A DNA stretch of 64,000 nucleotides from Zhongshania aliphaticivorans (GCF_001586255.1 NZ_CP014544.1:1023501-1087500); one strand, 5' to 3'. Shown: positions 8,500 to 17,523, numbered from the stretch's first letter. Notes: generated from the sequence alone by a model not told the origin. Made by a program: numbers and translations.

Positions 8500-9216
8500 A
8501 TGGCGTATCAGCGGGTAGTGGTATTGACTGGCGCGGGGATCTCCGCAGAGTCTGGCATTAAGACGTTTCGTGCGGCAGACGGCCTTTGGGAGGAACACCG
8601 GGTTGAAGACGTGGCGACCCCTGAGGGTTTTGCGGCGAATCCCACGCTAGTGCAGCGCTTCTACAACGAGCGCCGTCGCCAATTATTAAGTGCAGCGGTA
8701 AGCGTAAATCCGGCTCATTTAGCGCTTGCTGAATTTGAGAAAAAATTTAGCGGTGAGCTTTTACTCGTCACCCAAAATATTGACGATCTTCATGAGCGCG
8801 CGGGCTCGCAAAAACTTATTCATATGCATGGCGAATTACTCAAAATGCAGTGCAGCTATAGTGGGGTGGTTTATCCAATCGCCACCGATATCAGCGCGGA
8901 CGCTCGCTGCGCCTGTTGCGGCCTGCGTGGCGGTCTGCGCCCGCACATCGTATGGTTTGGCGAGATGCCCTTGGGAATGGATGAGATTTACACCGCCCTG
9001 GAGCAGTGTGATTTGTTTATTGCGGTGGGTACCTCGGGCAATGTCTATCCGGCGGCGGGTTTTGTGCAAGCGGCGGCAAGTGTCGGGGCCCATACCATCG
9101 AAGTAAATTTAGAGCCATCGGCAGTGCAGTCCGCGTTTTCGGAAACCCGCTACGGGCTGGCCAGCGTTGAAGTGCCACGTTTGCTCAATGAGTTGTTGGC
9201 CGCTGCAACTCGTTAA
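8500..9216 (+). CDS. cobB: NAD-dependent protein deacylase, sirtuin CobB (class III type)
   Basis: This sirtuin removes acyl groups from lysines using NAD. Motifs: [14 protein letters not shown] (11-24) for [15 protein letters not shown] (91-102), and HMHGEL with catalytic H110. C118 and a C-x-C-C group near 140-145 form the zinc site as in E. coli CobB. The F-Y-N-E-R motif (Y55, R58) matches the Tyr/Arg pair that lets class III sirtuins accept succinyl and malonyl lysine. The frame is open from GTG 8482, but I chose ATG 8500, which follows an AAGAG and gives [15 protein letters not shown]. Its 3' end overlaps the convergent MocR gene by 4 bases. Confidence 0.92.
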   Translation: MAYQRVVVLTGAGISAESGIKTFRAADGLWEEHRVEDVATPEGFAANPTLVQRFYNERRRQLLSAAVSVNPAHLALAEFEKKFSGELLLVTQNIDDLHERAGSQKLIHMHGELLKMQCSYSGVVYPIATDISADARCACCGLRGGLRPHIVWFGEMPLGMDEIYTALEQCDLFIAVGTSGNVYPAAGFVQAAASVGAHTIEVNLEPSAVQSAFSETRYGLASVEVPRLLNELLAAATR

Positions 9217-10631
9217 ATACACTGCGCATTCGCCAAGATACCCAGCGTGGCTAAACCCTCTTCGAGTTGAGTATTCCAGGGGCAGGCGCAGGAAATTCGC
9301 AGGCAATGCCGGTATTTTTCGCTGGCGGTAAACAGCGGTCCAGCGGCAATGCTAATGTTTTGCGCTAGGGCTTGCTCAGCTAATAACAGGGTGTCGACCT
9401 GTTTGGGCAGTTCTAACCACAGGGCATAGCCACCTCGAGGTTGGGTGATTTGGGTGCCGCTAGGCATATGCCGCGCTAAGGCTTCTCTGATGCGCGCTGT
9501 TGAGGTGGCCAGTGCCGCCCGCATGCGATGTAGGTGGCGGTCGTATTCGCCGCTGCGCAGCAGGCGTTCGGCGGCCAATTGCGGAATGGTGGCGCTAGCG
9601 GCGTTTAAGGTGAATTTTTGATAATTCAATTCCTCGCTGTATTTGCCTCCAGCAATCCAGCCTATGCGCAGCGCTGGTGATAGGGACTTCGACAGTGAGG
9701 AGCAGTACAGCACGTCACTGTCTGTGTCGTAGCGCTTGGCGATGCTTGGCCGCAGTTGCTCAAAACTTAATTCACCGTAAATATCATCTTCAATTAATGG
9801 GATGCGCGCCGCGCTGAGCATGGCGACCAAATCTCGCTTTCGGGTATCGTTTAACGTGGCGCCAATGGGGTTGCTGAAATTGCTGACCACAATACATGCT
9901 TTGACGGGCCATTTCTCGATCGCTAACTGCAAGGCTTCCAAGGAAATGCCGTGCTGAGGATCTGTGGGTATTTCTAGGGCTTGTAGGCCTAGTGAATCAA
10001 TTATTTGCAGCAAGCCATAAAAAAGTGGCGACTCTAAGGCGACAATATCGCCTGCTCGGCAGCTTACTTTAAGGGCCAGATATAGGGCTTCTTGGCAGCC
10101 CTGTGTAATCGTGATGTCGTCGGCATGAAGTTGGCAACCAAGCTTGTTCATGCGTTTGGCGAGCTGTTGGCGCAGACCCAGATAGCCCGGAGGGAATTCG
10201 TAGCCATTGCTGCGCGCGTGGGGGTGCCGGGCGGCGCTCGCTAGGGCCCGCTCTAGCGCCGCTACCGGTAAAAAGCTGGCATCGGGAACAGTCGCCCCCA
10301 ATCGCAGTATGCCGGGCCGGTTGGCAGCAGAGATGACCTGCATGACCCGTTGCTGGCTATTAATGAGGGTGGGCTTGGTATCGGGTCGGGACTCGCTAGG
10401 AGGACACACCGCGTTTTCAAAACGGGCTTTAATATAAAAGCCGGAGCGCGGTCGCGCCTCGATATATTGCTCTTGCTCTAAATAGCGGTAGGCAGCCAGT
10501 GCGGTAGATAGGCTGACATGGTGGGCTTCACTGGCTTGGCGCACGCCGGGGAGTTTGTCGCCGATATTGAGCTGACCTTGCTCGATATGCTCGGCAATCT
10601 GACTAGCGATTTGACGGTAGCGGGGCGGCAT
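9213..10631 (-). CDS. MocR-family (GntR-type HTH plus aminotransferase-like) transcriptional regulator
   Basis: This 472-residue regulator combines an N-terminal GntR winged helix (residues 1-70; [20 protein letters not shown]) with a fold-type I aminotransferase domain (100-470). The PLP-binding lysine is K315 in [15 protein letters not shown], and [10 protein letters not shown] (251-260) contacts the cofactor. MocR proteins sense PLP or amino-acid-derived ligands and usually control a neighbouring divergent gene. Here the divergent unit is the 55-residue membrane protein plus the PhzF-family gene. Repeats in the 158-bp intergenic region could be its sites. It ends 4 bases inside cobB on the opposite strand. 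Confidence 0.9.
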   Translation of the reverse strand: MPPRYRQIASQIAEHIEQGQLNIGDKLPGVRQASEAHHVSLSTALAAYRYLEQEQYIEARPRSGFYIKARFENAVCPPSESRPDTKPTLINSQQRVMQVISAANRPGILRLGATVPDASFLPVAALERALASAARHPHARSNGYEFPPGYLGLRQQLAKRMNKLGCQLHADDITITQGCQEALYLALKVSCRAGDIVALESPLFYGLLQIIDSLGLQALEIPTDPQHGISLEALQLAIEKWPVKACIVVSNFSNPIGATLNDTRKRDLVAMLSAARIPLIEDDIYGELSFEQLRPSIAKRYDTDSDVLYCSSLSKSLSPALRIGWIAGGKYSEELNYQKFTLNAASATIPQLAAERLLRSGEYDRHLHRMRAALATSTARIREALARHMPSGTQITQPRGGYALWLELPKQVDTLLLAEQALAQNISIAAGPLFTASEKYRHCLRISCACPWNTQLEEGLATLGILANAQCI

Positions 10632-10649
10632 TGTGGCTTCCTGGTGCTG

Positions 10650-10722
10650 AACTGTTATGCAGCACAGTTGTTAAAAATGCTAATCTGTACTGGGTCAATG
10701 AAATAATAGTGTATCTGTTATG
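10650..10722. promoter_or_regulatory. Candidate MocR operator: direct and inverted repeats
   Basis: CTGTTATG occurs as a direct repeat at 10652-10659 and 10715-10722, 63 bp apart, about six helical turns. The left copy overlaps an inverted repeat AACTGT-N8-ACAGTT (10650-10655 and 10664-10669). MocR regulators such as GabR and PdxR are known to bind separated direct repeats in front of divergent genes. That function is inferred here. Confidence 0.4.
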
Positions 10723-10789
10723 GTTTTTCTTGTCGCGTTAATCTGAGTATGTCTCGGTTATAGCTCAGCAGGGCGGAAAGGAGTCTGTA

Positions 10790-10957
10790 GTGAATACATT
10801 GAAACTACTTTTTTATCGGTTAAAAAAATTACCGCTATTATTGTATTTTGCAAATACACTTTTTATCAGTGGCGTACTTGCGGTGATCATAATATTACTC
10901 GCGGGCGGGGGTGGCGCAAGTATTCAGGAGCGGGAGTGGTGGTGGAATATTCATTAG
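10790..10957 (+). CDS. Unlisted 55-residue single-pass membrane protein
   Basis: A GTG-initiated frame of 55 codons begins 6 bases after a near-perfect Shine-Dalgarno AAAGGAG (10777-10783) and ends at TAG 10955-10957, 10 bases before the PhzF-family start. It has a basic N-terminus (LFYRLKKL near 6-14), then one strongly hydrophobic helix (about residues 15-45). After that comes GGGGAS and a tail with three consecutive Trp (about 50-52). I recognise no family. The strong ribosome-binding site and its position as the first gene of the divergent unit support it being real. Confidence 0.65.
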   Translation: MNTLKLLFYRLKKLPLLLYFANTLFISGVLAVIIILLAGGGGASIQEREWWWNIH

Positions 10958-10967
10958 GAATAAATGT

Positions 10968-11756
10968 ATGAAATATTTTGTAGTAGATGCCTTTAGTCGG
11001 CAGAAATATCGCGGTAATCCTGCGGCCGTGTGTTTGCAAGAAGGAGATATGTCCGATGTGGAAATGCAGCTATTAGCGGCTGAGTTTAATTTGTCTGAGA
11101 CTACGTATTTACAATTTCTTGCCGATGGTCACTACCGCTTGCGCTGGTTTACGCCATTGACCGAGGTGAATCTCTGCGGTCATGCGACTTTGGCAGCCGC
11201 TCATGTGCTGTGGAATCAGTGCGGTATTAGTGCGACGCAGCTGCGTTTTGCAAGCCGCAGTGGTGAATTGTCTGCCCGTTTACATGACGATGGCATCGCG
11301 CTGGAATTTCCACTGGTTGAAACCGCGCCGCTCGCGGATAGCCTGCCGGTGCGCGGCTTGGCAAATAGTGTTGTGGCGGCCTTTAGTGCGGGCGAAGATT
11401 TATTGATTGAACTGGCAGATAGCGCGGCGGTGCAAAATTTTGTGCCCGATCTCGCGGCAATTGCCGCTTTGCCGGCGCGGGGTTTGATTGTCACTGCCAG
11501 TGCAGCTGTTGGCGATCATAGTGATGTGGATTTTGTCTCGCGCTTTTTTGCGCCTGCTGCAGGTATTGATGAAGACCCCGTAACCGGCTCTGCGCATTGT
11601 GCGCTGGCGCATTATTGGTCTCAAAAGCTTGGCTGCAATGCACTGCGAGGGCGGCAGATATCTGCTCGTAGCGGCGAAGTAGAGGTCGCAATTAGTGGCG
11701 ACAGGGTTACTTTGTCTGGGCAGGCGGTAACGGTTATGGAGGGTAAGATTTTCTAG
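10968..11756 (+). CDS. PhzF-family isomerase/epimerase-like protein
   Basis: This 262-residue protein has the double hot-dog-like PhzF architecture: GNPAAVCL near residue 17, LSETTYL near 43, and LRWFTPLTEVNLCGHATLAAA across 57-77 in two halves of the motif. The second half holds DEDPVTGSAHCAL. E44 within LSET aligns with the catalytic Glu of PhzF. Family members isomerise small amino-acid-like or phenazine-precursor molecules, but no phenazine genes are nearby, so the substrate is unknown. I chose ATG 10968 (MKYFVVDAFS). It lies downstream of the 55-residue membrane protein and divergent from the MocR regulator. It faces the AraC gene with a 5-base gap. Confidence 0.82.
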   Translation: MKYFVVDAFSRQKYRGNPAAVCLQEGDMSDVEMQLLAAEFNLSETTYLQFLADGHYRLRWFTPLTEVNLCGHATLAAAHVLWNQCGISATQLRFASRSGELSARLHDDGIALEFPLVETAPLADSLPVRGLANSVVAAFSAGEDLLIELADSAAVQNFVPDLAAIAALPARGLIVTASAAVGDHSDVDFVSRFFAPAAGIDEDPVTGSAHCALAHYWSQKLGCNALRGRQISARSGEVEVAISGDRVTLSGQAVTVMEGKIF

Positions 11757-11761
11757 GTGGC

Positions 11762-12637
11762 TTAGCTGCGACGGTGCTGGCGGTAGTCACTCGGCGCTAG
11801 GCCAATGGTTTTTTTAAACAGCCGGGAAAAATAATAGGCGTCATCGTAGCCGACGGCGGCGGCCACCTGTTTTACTGATTGGCTGGTGCTGTCGAGTAAA
11901 TAGCAGGCCCGCTGAATTTTCATATTAATAAAATACTGAATCGGCGATTGGCCGGTATGGGCTTTAAATTTTTTGGTGAAGTGATATTTCGATAATTTTA
12001 CTTCCGCGGCCAATTCGTCGAGATTGAGTTGGCCGTGAATATGTTCCTGCATGGTGGCGCGCAGCCGTTCCCAGTTCAGTGCCTTACCACTCTGCGGGCG
12101 TTGTTGACGAACCAGAAGTGCAATATAGCTGAGCAGGGCTTGCAACTGATGCCCGCCCTGCATAAATTCGGCGAATTGATAGGCACTGCGGCGCAATTCT
12201 GAAAGGCCGTCAAATATTCGCACCACCCGGGGTTGCACGCCAATATTCACGCAGGGGCTGCTGAGTTGAATATGCTGGTAAAAGTCGTCGGCTAAATTCC
12301 CGTCAAAATGCAGCCAGTAAATGGTCCACGGGTCTTTGCCATCGGCTTTGTATGCGTGGGGGTGGTCTGGTGGCAGCAGAATAATATCGCCGCTATTGAT
12401 GCGGTAGTGTTTGTCGTCGCACATTAAAGTGCCTTTGCCGGCAATGCAGTAAATAAGCAGATGACTGTCGTGTTGCTGGCGTTGCATGCGGTGGCCAAAA
12501 GCGGCGGGGTAGTAGCCCATGGCGAGGGGATACAAGCCCTGTGTTAGGGGGTGTGCGGCCAATTGTGTTTGTACAAATTGGGGTGTTAGAAAGCGAATAC
12601 CTTGGGGGGGGAGCGGCCAGTCTGAGGTGATGGGCAT
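11762..12637 (-). CDS. AraC-family regulator, probably of the valine/isobutyrate operon (MmsR-like)
   Basis: This 291-residue regulator has an N-terminal cupin-like sensing domain (SGDIILLPPDHPHAYKADG near 86-104) and a C-terminal double helix-turn-helix (about 190-290). The latter includes LDELAAEVKLSKYHFTKKF and VAAAVGYDDAYYFSRLFKK. It is divergent from the aldehyde dehydrogenase and valine-type beta-oxidation genes. In Pseudomonas the AraC protein MmsR activates mmsAB by 3-hydroxyisobutyrate, so the same role is inferred here. The 205-bp intergenic region would hold the operator, but I cannot identify a clear repeat. Confidence 0.85.
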   Translation of the reverse strand: MPITSDWPLPPQGIRFLTPQFVQTQLAAHPLTQGLYPLAMGYYPAAFGHRMQRQQHDSHLLIYCIAGKGTLMCDDKHYRINSGDIILLPPDHPHAYKADGKDPWTIYWLHFDGNLADDFYQHIQLSSPCVNIGVQPRVVRIFDGLSELRRSAYQFAEFMQGGHQLQALLSYIALLVRQQRPQSGKALNWERLRATMQEHIHGQLNLDELAAEVKLSKYHFTKKFKAHTGQSPIQYFINMKIQRACYLLDSTSQSVKQVAAAVGYDDAYYFSRLFKKTIGLAPSDYRQHRRS

Positions 12638-12842
12638 GGTAAACCTTTGGATTTAGGTGGTTTTTTCTTTTTTTAAAAAATTGTTTAGACCAAAGTCTAT
12701 GCGCAATATAGTCCATCAAGTCGGCAATATAATCAATCCTACCGGATTCCTAACTGTGTTTATATGGTTGCCCTATTTCTGCGTGGCTGGCTGCGACCCA
12801 GCTACGCTGTTGTAAACCACAAAAATAACCCGGAGAGATATC

Positions 12843-14261
12843 ATGGCCGCTGAAACCGCTGTTGCTACTACAGAAGAGGCACTACTTGTGCAGTCTCTGA
12901 TTGCCCGCTCGCGCGCCGCGCAAGCTCAGATCGCCGATTATAGCCAAGAGCAAGTCGACGAACTGATCACCGCGATGGTGTGGTCTGTTGCGCGCCAGGA
13001 TGTTGCCGAAAAAATCGCCAAATTCACCGTAGAAGAGACCCAGCTCGGTAATTATGACGGCAAGTTCCTCAAAATATTTAAAAAAACCCGCGCTGCATTG
13101 TTCGATATTATCAATGATAAGTCGGTCGGTATTCTGGAAGAAGATAAAGAACGCAATATCGTTAAAATCGCCAAGCCAGTAGGGGTGATCGGTGCCCTAA
13201 CACCTTGCACCAACCCAGAGGCCACGCCAGTCATTAAAGCGATATCTGCGATTAAAGGCCGTAACTCTATTATTGTTGCACCGCACCCGCGCTCAAAATT
13301 GACCAACAAAATGATCTGCGATTTGATGCGCGGCGCCCTTAAAGCTTGTGGCGCACCAGAGGATTTGGTTATTTCCATGGACAGCCCGTCGATGGAAGGT
13401 ACCGCTGAACTGATGAAGCAATGCGACCGTATTCTGGCTACCGGCGGCGCGCCGATGGTGAAATCGGCATACTCAAGCGGCACCCCTGCACTGGGTGTGG
13501 GCGCAGGTAATGCGGTTATCACTGTTGATGACACCGCAGACCTAGATGAAGCTGCTGAAAAAATCCGTATTTCTAAAACTTTAGATCTGGCGGCATCCTG
13601 CTCTTCAGACAACGCGGTTATCGCCTTTGAATCAAACGTCGACGCGCTGCTTGAAAAGCTGCAAGCCCAGGGCGGTTATATCTGCAACGCTGAAGAGAAA
13701 GCTAAGTTGCAGAGTATTATTTGGGAAGACGGCCACATTGCCCCGCGTATTGTTGCCCAGCCTGCGAGCGTACTGGCTGAAATGTCGGGCATTGACCTAC
13801 CCGAAGGCAAGACCTTCTTCATTGTGCCTGAAACGGGTGCAGGCCCAGATCACCCCTTCTCTGGGGAGAAAATGTCGGTTGTGATGGCTTTCTACACCGT
13901 GAAAGATATTGACGGCGCCATTGCCATGACTAACGCCATTCAGGCCTATCAGGGGCAGGGCCACTCCTGCGGTATTTATTCTTATAGTGATGAGAACATC
14001 ATGAAGTTTGCCTACGCGACCAAAACCTCTCGGGTGATGGTTAACCAGCCACAGGCGCCGTCTAACAGCGGTAACTTATGGAATGGTATGCGTCAAACCT
14101 TCTCACTCGGTTGTGGTTCTTGGGGTAATAACAGCACCAATAACAATATCACTTGGCGCGACCTGATCAACGAAACCTGGGTGTCTAAGCCGCTGGCGGT
14201 GACTAAAGTGATTCCATCTGACGAAGAGCTCTTCGGCAAAGTAATGGATAAGTTCAAGTAA
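12843..14261 (+). CDS. CoA-acylating aldehyde dehydrogenase (EutE/AdhE-N/SauS-like)
   Basis: This 472-residue enzyme should oxidise an aldehyde to an acyl-CoA with NAD(P)+ and CoA. The sequence fits the CoA-acylating branch: GALTPCTNPEATPVIKA (about 113-129), LATGGAPMVKSAY, LGVGAGNAVI, and the catalytic cysteine C253 in LAASCSSDN. The AdhE counterpart is a CAS-containing loop. It resembles EutE, the AdhE N-terminal half and sulfoacetaldehyde dehydrogenase SauS rather than MmsA (ALDH6), whose position it occupies in this operon. Possible reactions are isobutyraldehyde to isobutyryl-CoA or methylmalonate semialdehyde to propionyl-CoA. The sequence does not decide. A strong terminator separates it from the next gene. 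Confidence 0.82.
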   Translation: MAAETAVATTEEALLVQSLIARSRAAQAQIADYSQEQVDELITAMVWSVARQDVAEKIAKFTVEETQLGNYDGKFLKIFKKTRAALFDIINDKSVGILEEDKERNIVKIAKPVGVIGALTPCTNPEATPVIKAISAIKGRNSIIVAPHPRSKLTNKMICDLMRGALKACGAPEDLVISMDSPSMEGTAELMKQCDRILATGGAPMVKSAYSSGTPALGVGAGNAVITVDDTADLDEAAEKIRISKTLDLAASCSSDNAVIAFESNVDALLEKLQAQGGYICNAEEKAKLQSIIWEDGHIAPRIVAQPASVLAEMSGIDLPEGKTFFIVPETGAGPDHPFSGEKMSVVMAFYTVKDIDGAIAMTNAIQAYQGQGHSCGIYSYSDENIMKFAYATKTSRVMVNQPQAPSNSGNLWNGMRQTFSLGCGSWGNNSTNNNITWRDLINETWVSKPLAVTKVIPSDEELFGKVMDKFK

Positions 14262-14272
14262 GCTTTGCTTCT

Positions 14273-14299
14273 AAACGCCGCGCTTTCCGCGGCGTTTTT
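14273..14299 (+). terminator. Intrinsic terminator between the aldehyde dehydrogenase and acyl-CoA dehydrogenase genes
   Basis: AAACGCCGCG (14273-14282) pairs with CGCGGCGTTT (14288-14297) around a 5-base loop and runs into five T. It sits 12 bases past the stop of the aldehyde dehydrogenase gene and 30 bases before the next start. It should end or attenuate transcription inside the operon. Confidence 0.85.
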
Positions 14300-14328
14300 A
14301 TTGATGATTAAATAACAAAGAGAACCCT

Positions 14329-15489
14329 ATGGACTTTAACCTTTCCGACGATCAAAAAGCGTTCGCCGAAAGTGCGCGGTCATTTGCCGACGGCATATTT
14401 AAGCCGAATGCGGCCCAGTGGGACGCTGAACACATTTTCCCCAAAGATGCGCTAAAGCAGGCCGGTGAATTAGGCTTTATGGGTATGTATACCCCTGAAG
14501 ACGCGGGTGGTTTGGGTATGAGCCGCTTGGATACCAGCGTCATTGTTGAAGAATTGGCGCGGGGCTGCACTTCTACCGCGGCGTTTTTGACCATTCACAA
14601 TATGGCGACCAGTATGGTCGGCACCTACGGCAAACCGGCTTTAATAGAGCAGTGGTGTGGCGATTTGGTGATGGGTGAAAAGCTCGCGTCTTATTGCTTA
14701 ACAGAGCCCAGCGCCGGTTCCGATGCAGGTAGCTTGCGTAGCACCGCCCGCGCCGATGGCGATAACTATATTGTTAACGGCAGCAAAATGTTTATCTCTG
14801 GCGCGGGCTCAACCGACTTGCTGGTGGTGATGTTGCGCACCGGCGCCGACGGCCCTAAAGGTATTAGTGCCTTTGCGATTCCGGCGGATGCTCCGGGTAT
14901 AAGCTACGGCAAGAAAGAAGAGAAAATGGGCTGGAATAGCCAGCCGACTCGCACCGTGAGCTTCGAAGACGTGGTGGTTCCGGCGGCGAATATGCTGGGC
15001 AGCGAAGGCCAAGGTTTTAAAATTGCCATGAAAGGCTTGGATGGCGGCCGTATCAACATCGCCACCTGCTCAATTGGCACCGCTCAGGCCGCGCTGGAAG
15101 CGACCATTGAATACGTAAAAGAGCGTAAACAGTTTGGTCAGGCGATTGCCGACTTTCAGAACACCCAGTTTAAATTGGCTGATATGACCACCGATCTGGT
15201 GGCTGCGCGGCAGATGGTGCGCTTGGCGGCGTTTAAACTCGATAGCGGCGACCCGGAAGCCAGTACCTATTGCGCCATGGCAAAACGCTTTGCGACAGAT
15301 GTATGCTTCACAATTTGCAATGACGCCCTGCAATTGCATGGTGGTTACGGTTACATTAAGGAGTACCCACTAGAACGCCATGTTCGCGACAGTCGCGTGC
15401 ATCAGATTCTGGAAGGGACCAATGAAATTATGCGGGTCATTATTGGCCGACGTTTATTAATAGATGGCGCCTTGGAGGTGATTAAGTGA
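14329..15489 (+). CDS. Acyl-CoA dehydrogenase, isobutyryl-CoA dehydrogenase-like (ACAD8 type)
   Basis: This 386-residue short-chain/branched acyl-CoA dehydrogenase carries CLTEPSAGSDAGSLRSTA near 124-141, the FAD segment KEEKMGWNSQPTR, LHGGYGYIKEYPLERHVRD near the end, and catalytic Glu E362 in ILEGTNEIMR. The TAAFLTIHNMA segment is typical of isobutyryl-CoA dehydrogenases. With the neighbouring hydratase, 3-hydroxyisobutyryl-CoA hydrolase and 3-hydroxyisobutyrate dehydrogenase it should catalyse isobutyryl-CoA to methacrylyl-CoA in valine breakdown. Its stop overlaps the next start by 4 bases. Confidence 0.88.
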   Translation: MDFNLSDDQKAFAESARSFADGIFKPNAAQWDAEHIFPKDALKQAGELGFMGMYTPEDAGGLGMSRLDTSVIVEELARGCTSTAAFLTIHNMATSMVGTYGKPALIEQWCGDLVMGEKLASYCLTEPSAGSDAGSLRSTARADGDNYIVNGSKMFISGAGSTDLLVVMLRTGADGPKGISAFAIPADAPGISYGKKEEKMGWNSQPTRTVSFEDVVVPAANMLGSEGQGFKIAMKGLDGGRINIATCSIGTAQAALEATIEYVKERKQFGQAIADFQNTQFKLADMTTDLVAARQMVRLAAFKLDSGDPEASTYCAMAKRFATDVCFTICNDALQLHGGYGYIKEYPLERHVRDSRVHQILEGTNEIMRVIIGRRLLIDGALEVIK

Positions 15490-16277
15490 GCAACTACAGT
15501 CCCACAGAAAAACTAAAAGTAGAGATCATTGACCATACAGCTTTGATTACCATCGACAACCCAGGTGCAAATACTTGGGATGCTGAATCTTTAAGTGGTA
15601 TGCGCGAGCTGATCGCCAATTTAAATGCCGACAAAAATATTTACAGCCTAGTGATTACTGGCGCTGGCGAGAAATTCTTCTCAGCGGGCGCCGATTTAAA
15701 AATGTTTGCCAGCGGCGACAAAGCGGTTGCCCAAGACATTGGTTTAAAATTTGGCCAAGCCTTTGAGGCACTTGCTGATTTCCGCGGTGTTTCAATTGCG
15801 GCGATCAATGGCTTTGCCATGGGTGGCGGTTTGGAATGTGCTTTAGCCTGCGATATTCGTATTGCAGAAGCTCATGCCCAAATGGCGCTGCCAGAAGCGA
15901 AAGTGGGTTTGCTGCCCTGCGCCGGCGGTACTCAGCGTTTGACCGCCTTGGTTGGCCCAGGTTGGGCTAAGCGCATTATTTTGTGCGGGGAGCGTATTAA
16001 AGCAGATAAAGCGCTGAGTCTTGGTTTGGTTGAGGAAGTTGTTGAATCCGGTACGGCTAAAGCAGCGGCACTGGCCTTGGCGGCGCAGGTTGCCCAGCAA
16101 AGCCCAGTTTCCGTGACCTTCTGCAAAGAACTGATTCACAAGCCTCGCGAAGCGGTTATGCCTCAGGGTTTGCTGCTTGAGCGCGAGCGCTTTATTCAGT
16201 TATTCGACACTTTAGATCAAAAGGAAGGTGTGAATGCCTTTCTTGAAAAGCGCAGCCCAGCGTGGAAGAACGCGTAA
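15486..16277 (+). CDS. Enoyl-CoA hydratase (methacrylyl-CoA hydratase role)
   Basis: This 263-residue crotonase starts with GTG overlapping the upstream stop (GTGA), so it is translationally coupled. It has AINGFAMGGGLECALACD (about 103-120) with the first catalytic Glu in LECALA, then LPEAKVGLLPCAGGTQRL with the second Glu. Both acid residues are kept, so a true hydratase is likely. Position between an isobutyryl-CoA dehydrogenase-like gene and the 3-hydroxyisobutyryl-CoA hydrolase gene implies hydration of methacrylyl-CoA. It ends with a 1-base overlap with the hydrolase gene. Confidence 0.87.
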   Translation: MSNYSPTEKLKVEIIDHTALITIDNPGANTWDAESLSGMRELIANLNADKNIYSLVITGAGEKFFSAGADLKMFASGDKAVAQDIGLKFGQAFEALADFRGVSIAAINGFAMGGGLECALACDIRIAEAHAQMALPEAKVGLLPCAGGTQRLTALVGPGWAKRIILCGERIKADKALSLGLVEEVVESGTAKAAALALAAQVAQQSPVSVTFCKELIHKPREAVMPQGLLLERERFIQLFDTLDQKEGVNAFLEKRSPAWKNA

Positions 16278-17398
16278 TGGTGGCGCATATTGAAGAAGTT
16301 CTATTTGAAGAGCGTCGCTCGGCGAGTGGTCCTGCGGTGGGTGTTATTACCCTGAATGTCGAAAAGACCTTGAATTCACTCACGCTGAATATGGTTGAGC
16401 TGATGTTGGTCAAGCTCCGGGAATGGCGCGAGCGCAGTGATATTGCCTGTGTGTTTATTCATGGCGCTGGGCAAAAAGCCCTGTGTGCCGGTGGCGATGT
16501 TCAGGCTTTATATAAGTCATCCGTCGAGCAGCCCGGTGGCCCCTGTGAATACGCAGAAGCGTTTTTTGAACAGGAATACCGCGTTGACTATTTGCTGCAC
16601 CAATTCGACAAGCCGGTCATTGTTTGGGGCCACGGTATTGTTATGGGCGGTGGTATGGGCGTGTTTGCGGCGGGTAGCTATCGGGTTGTTACCGAAAAAA
16701 CCCGTTTGGCCATGCCTGAGATCACCATTGGCTTATACCCCGATGTTGGCGGTAGTTATTTTTTGAACCGCATGCCGGGTAAAGCTGGTTTGTTCTTGGC
16801 CTTAACTGGCGCCTCGTTTAATGCGGCGGATGCGCTGTATCTCGGTTTGGCTGAGGGCTTTATTGAACACGAGTACGCTGGAGAGGTATTGAACGCCTTA
16901 ACCGACGTGGCGTGGTCTACCGGTGTTGCCGATAACCAAGAGCGTGTTTTTGATTTGATGGCTGGCTTCGTTGCTCGCTCGAAAGCCGCGCTACCTGCAG
17001 GAAACGTTGAGGCCGCAGCGCTAGAGATTGAGCAGATCTGCGCTGGTGACGACGATCTTGCGGTGATCAATAGCATTATTGCTGCACAGTCTGAAAATCC
17101 CTGGGTTCAGAAAGCTGCCGCGACCTTGGCGTCAGGCTCGCCGCTGAGTGCGCGCTTGATTGCCGAGCAAATTCGCCGCTGTAAGGGCTTGAGTTTGAAA
17201 GCGGCCTTTCAGGCCGAGGCATTGCTATCAACCACGATTATTCGTCAGCCCGAGTTTGCTGAAGGTGTGCGCGCGCTGTTAATAGACAAAGACAAAAACC
17301 CCGCCTGGCAGCATGCATCGCCAGCCGAGGTGCCGCAGTCTTTAATCGATCATCATTTTACCGCGCCCTGGGCAGAGAACCCACTGGCTGATTTATAG
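16277..17398 (+). CDS. 3-hydroxyisobutyryl-CoA hydrolase (HIBCH family)
   Basis: This 373-residue crotonase-fold thioesterase has the HIBCH signatures ALCAGGDVQALY (about 70-81), a VIVWGHGIVMGGGMGV loop near 116-131 and AMPEITIGLYPDVGGSYFL near 149-167, including the Glu and Asp used for hydrolysis. It releases free 3-hydroxyisobutyrate, which the next gene oxidises. The frame is open from GTG 16262, but ATG 16277 shares one base with the upstream TAA stop and gives a normal N-terminus. A terminator-like hairpin follows. Confidence 0.88.
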   Translation: MVAHIEEVLFEERRSASGPAVGVITLNVEKTLNSLTLNMVELMLVKLREWRERSDIACVFIHGAGQKALCAGGDVQALYKSSVEQPGGPCEYAEAFFEQEYRVDYLLHQFDKPVIVWGHGIVMGGGMGVFAAGSYRVVTEKTRLAMPEITIGLYPDVGGSYFLNRMPGKAGLFLALTGASFNAADALYLGLAEGFIEHEYAGEVLNALTDVAWSTGVADNQERVFDLMAGFVARSKAALPAGNVEAAALEIEQICAGDDDLAVINSIIAAQSENPWVQKAAATLASGSPLSARLIAEQIRRCKGLSLKAAFQAEALLSTTIIRQPEFAEGVRALLIDKDKNPAWQHASPAEVPQSLIDHHFTAPWAENPLADL

Positions 17399-17443
17399 GT
17401 GAATCCATGGTCAGTAGCAAAATGAATAACTAGGCAATGGTTT

Positions 17444-17471
17444 TGGGGCGGCCTAGGCCGTTCCATTTTTT
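17444..17471 (+). terminator. Terminator-like hairpin between hydrolase and mmsB
   Basis: A 9-bp stem (17444-17452 with 17457-17465, two G-U pairs) is built on the palindrome CGGCCTAGGCCG and ends in six T (17466-17471). It looks like an intrinsic terminator or attenuator 50 bases before the mmsB start. Confidence 0.7.
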
Positions 17472-17523
17472 AATCTTGAGGTGGCCACTGGGCCGTCAGC
17501 AATCTAATAAATAGGTAAGTGTC

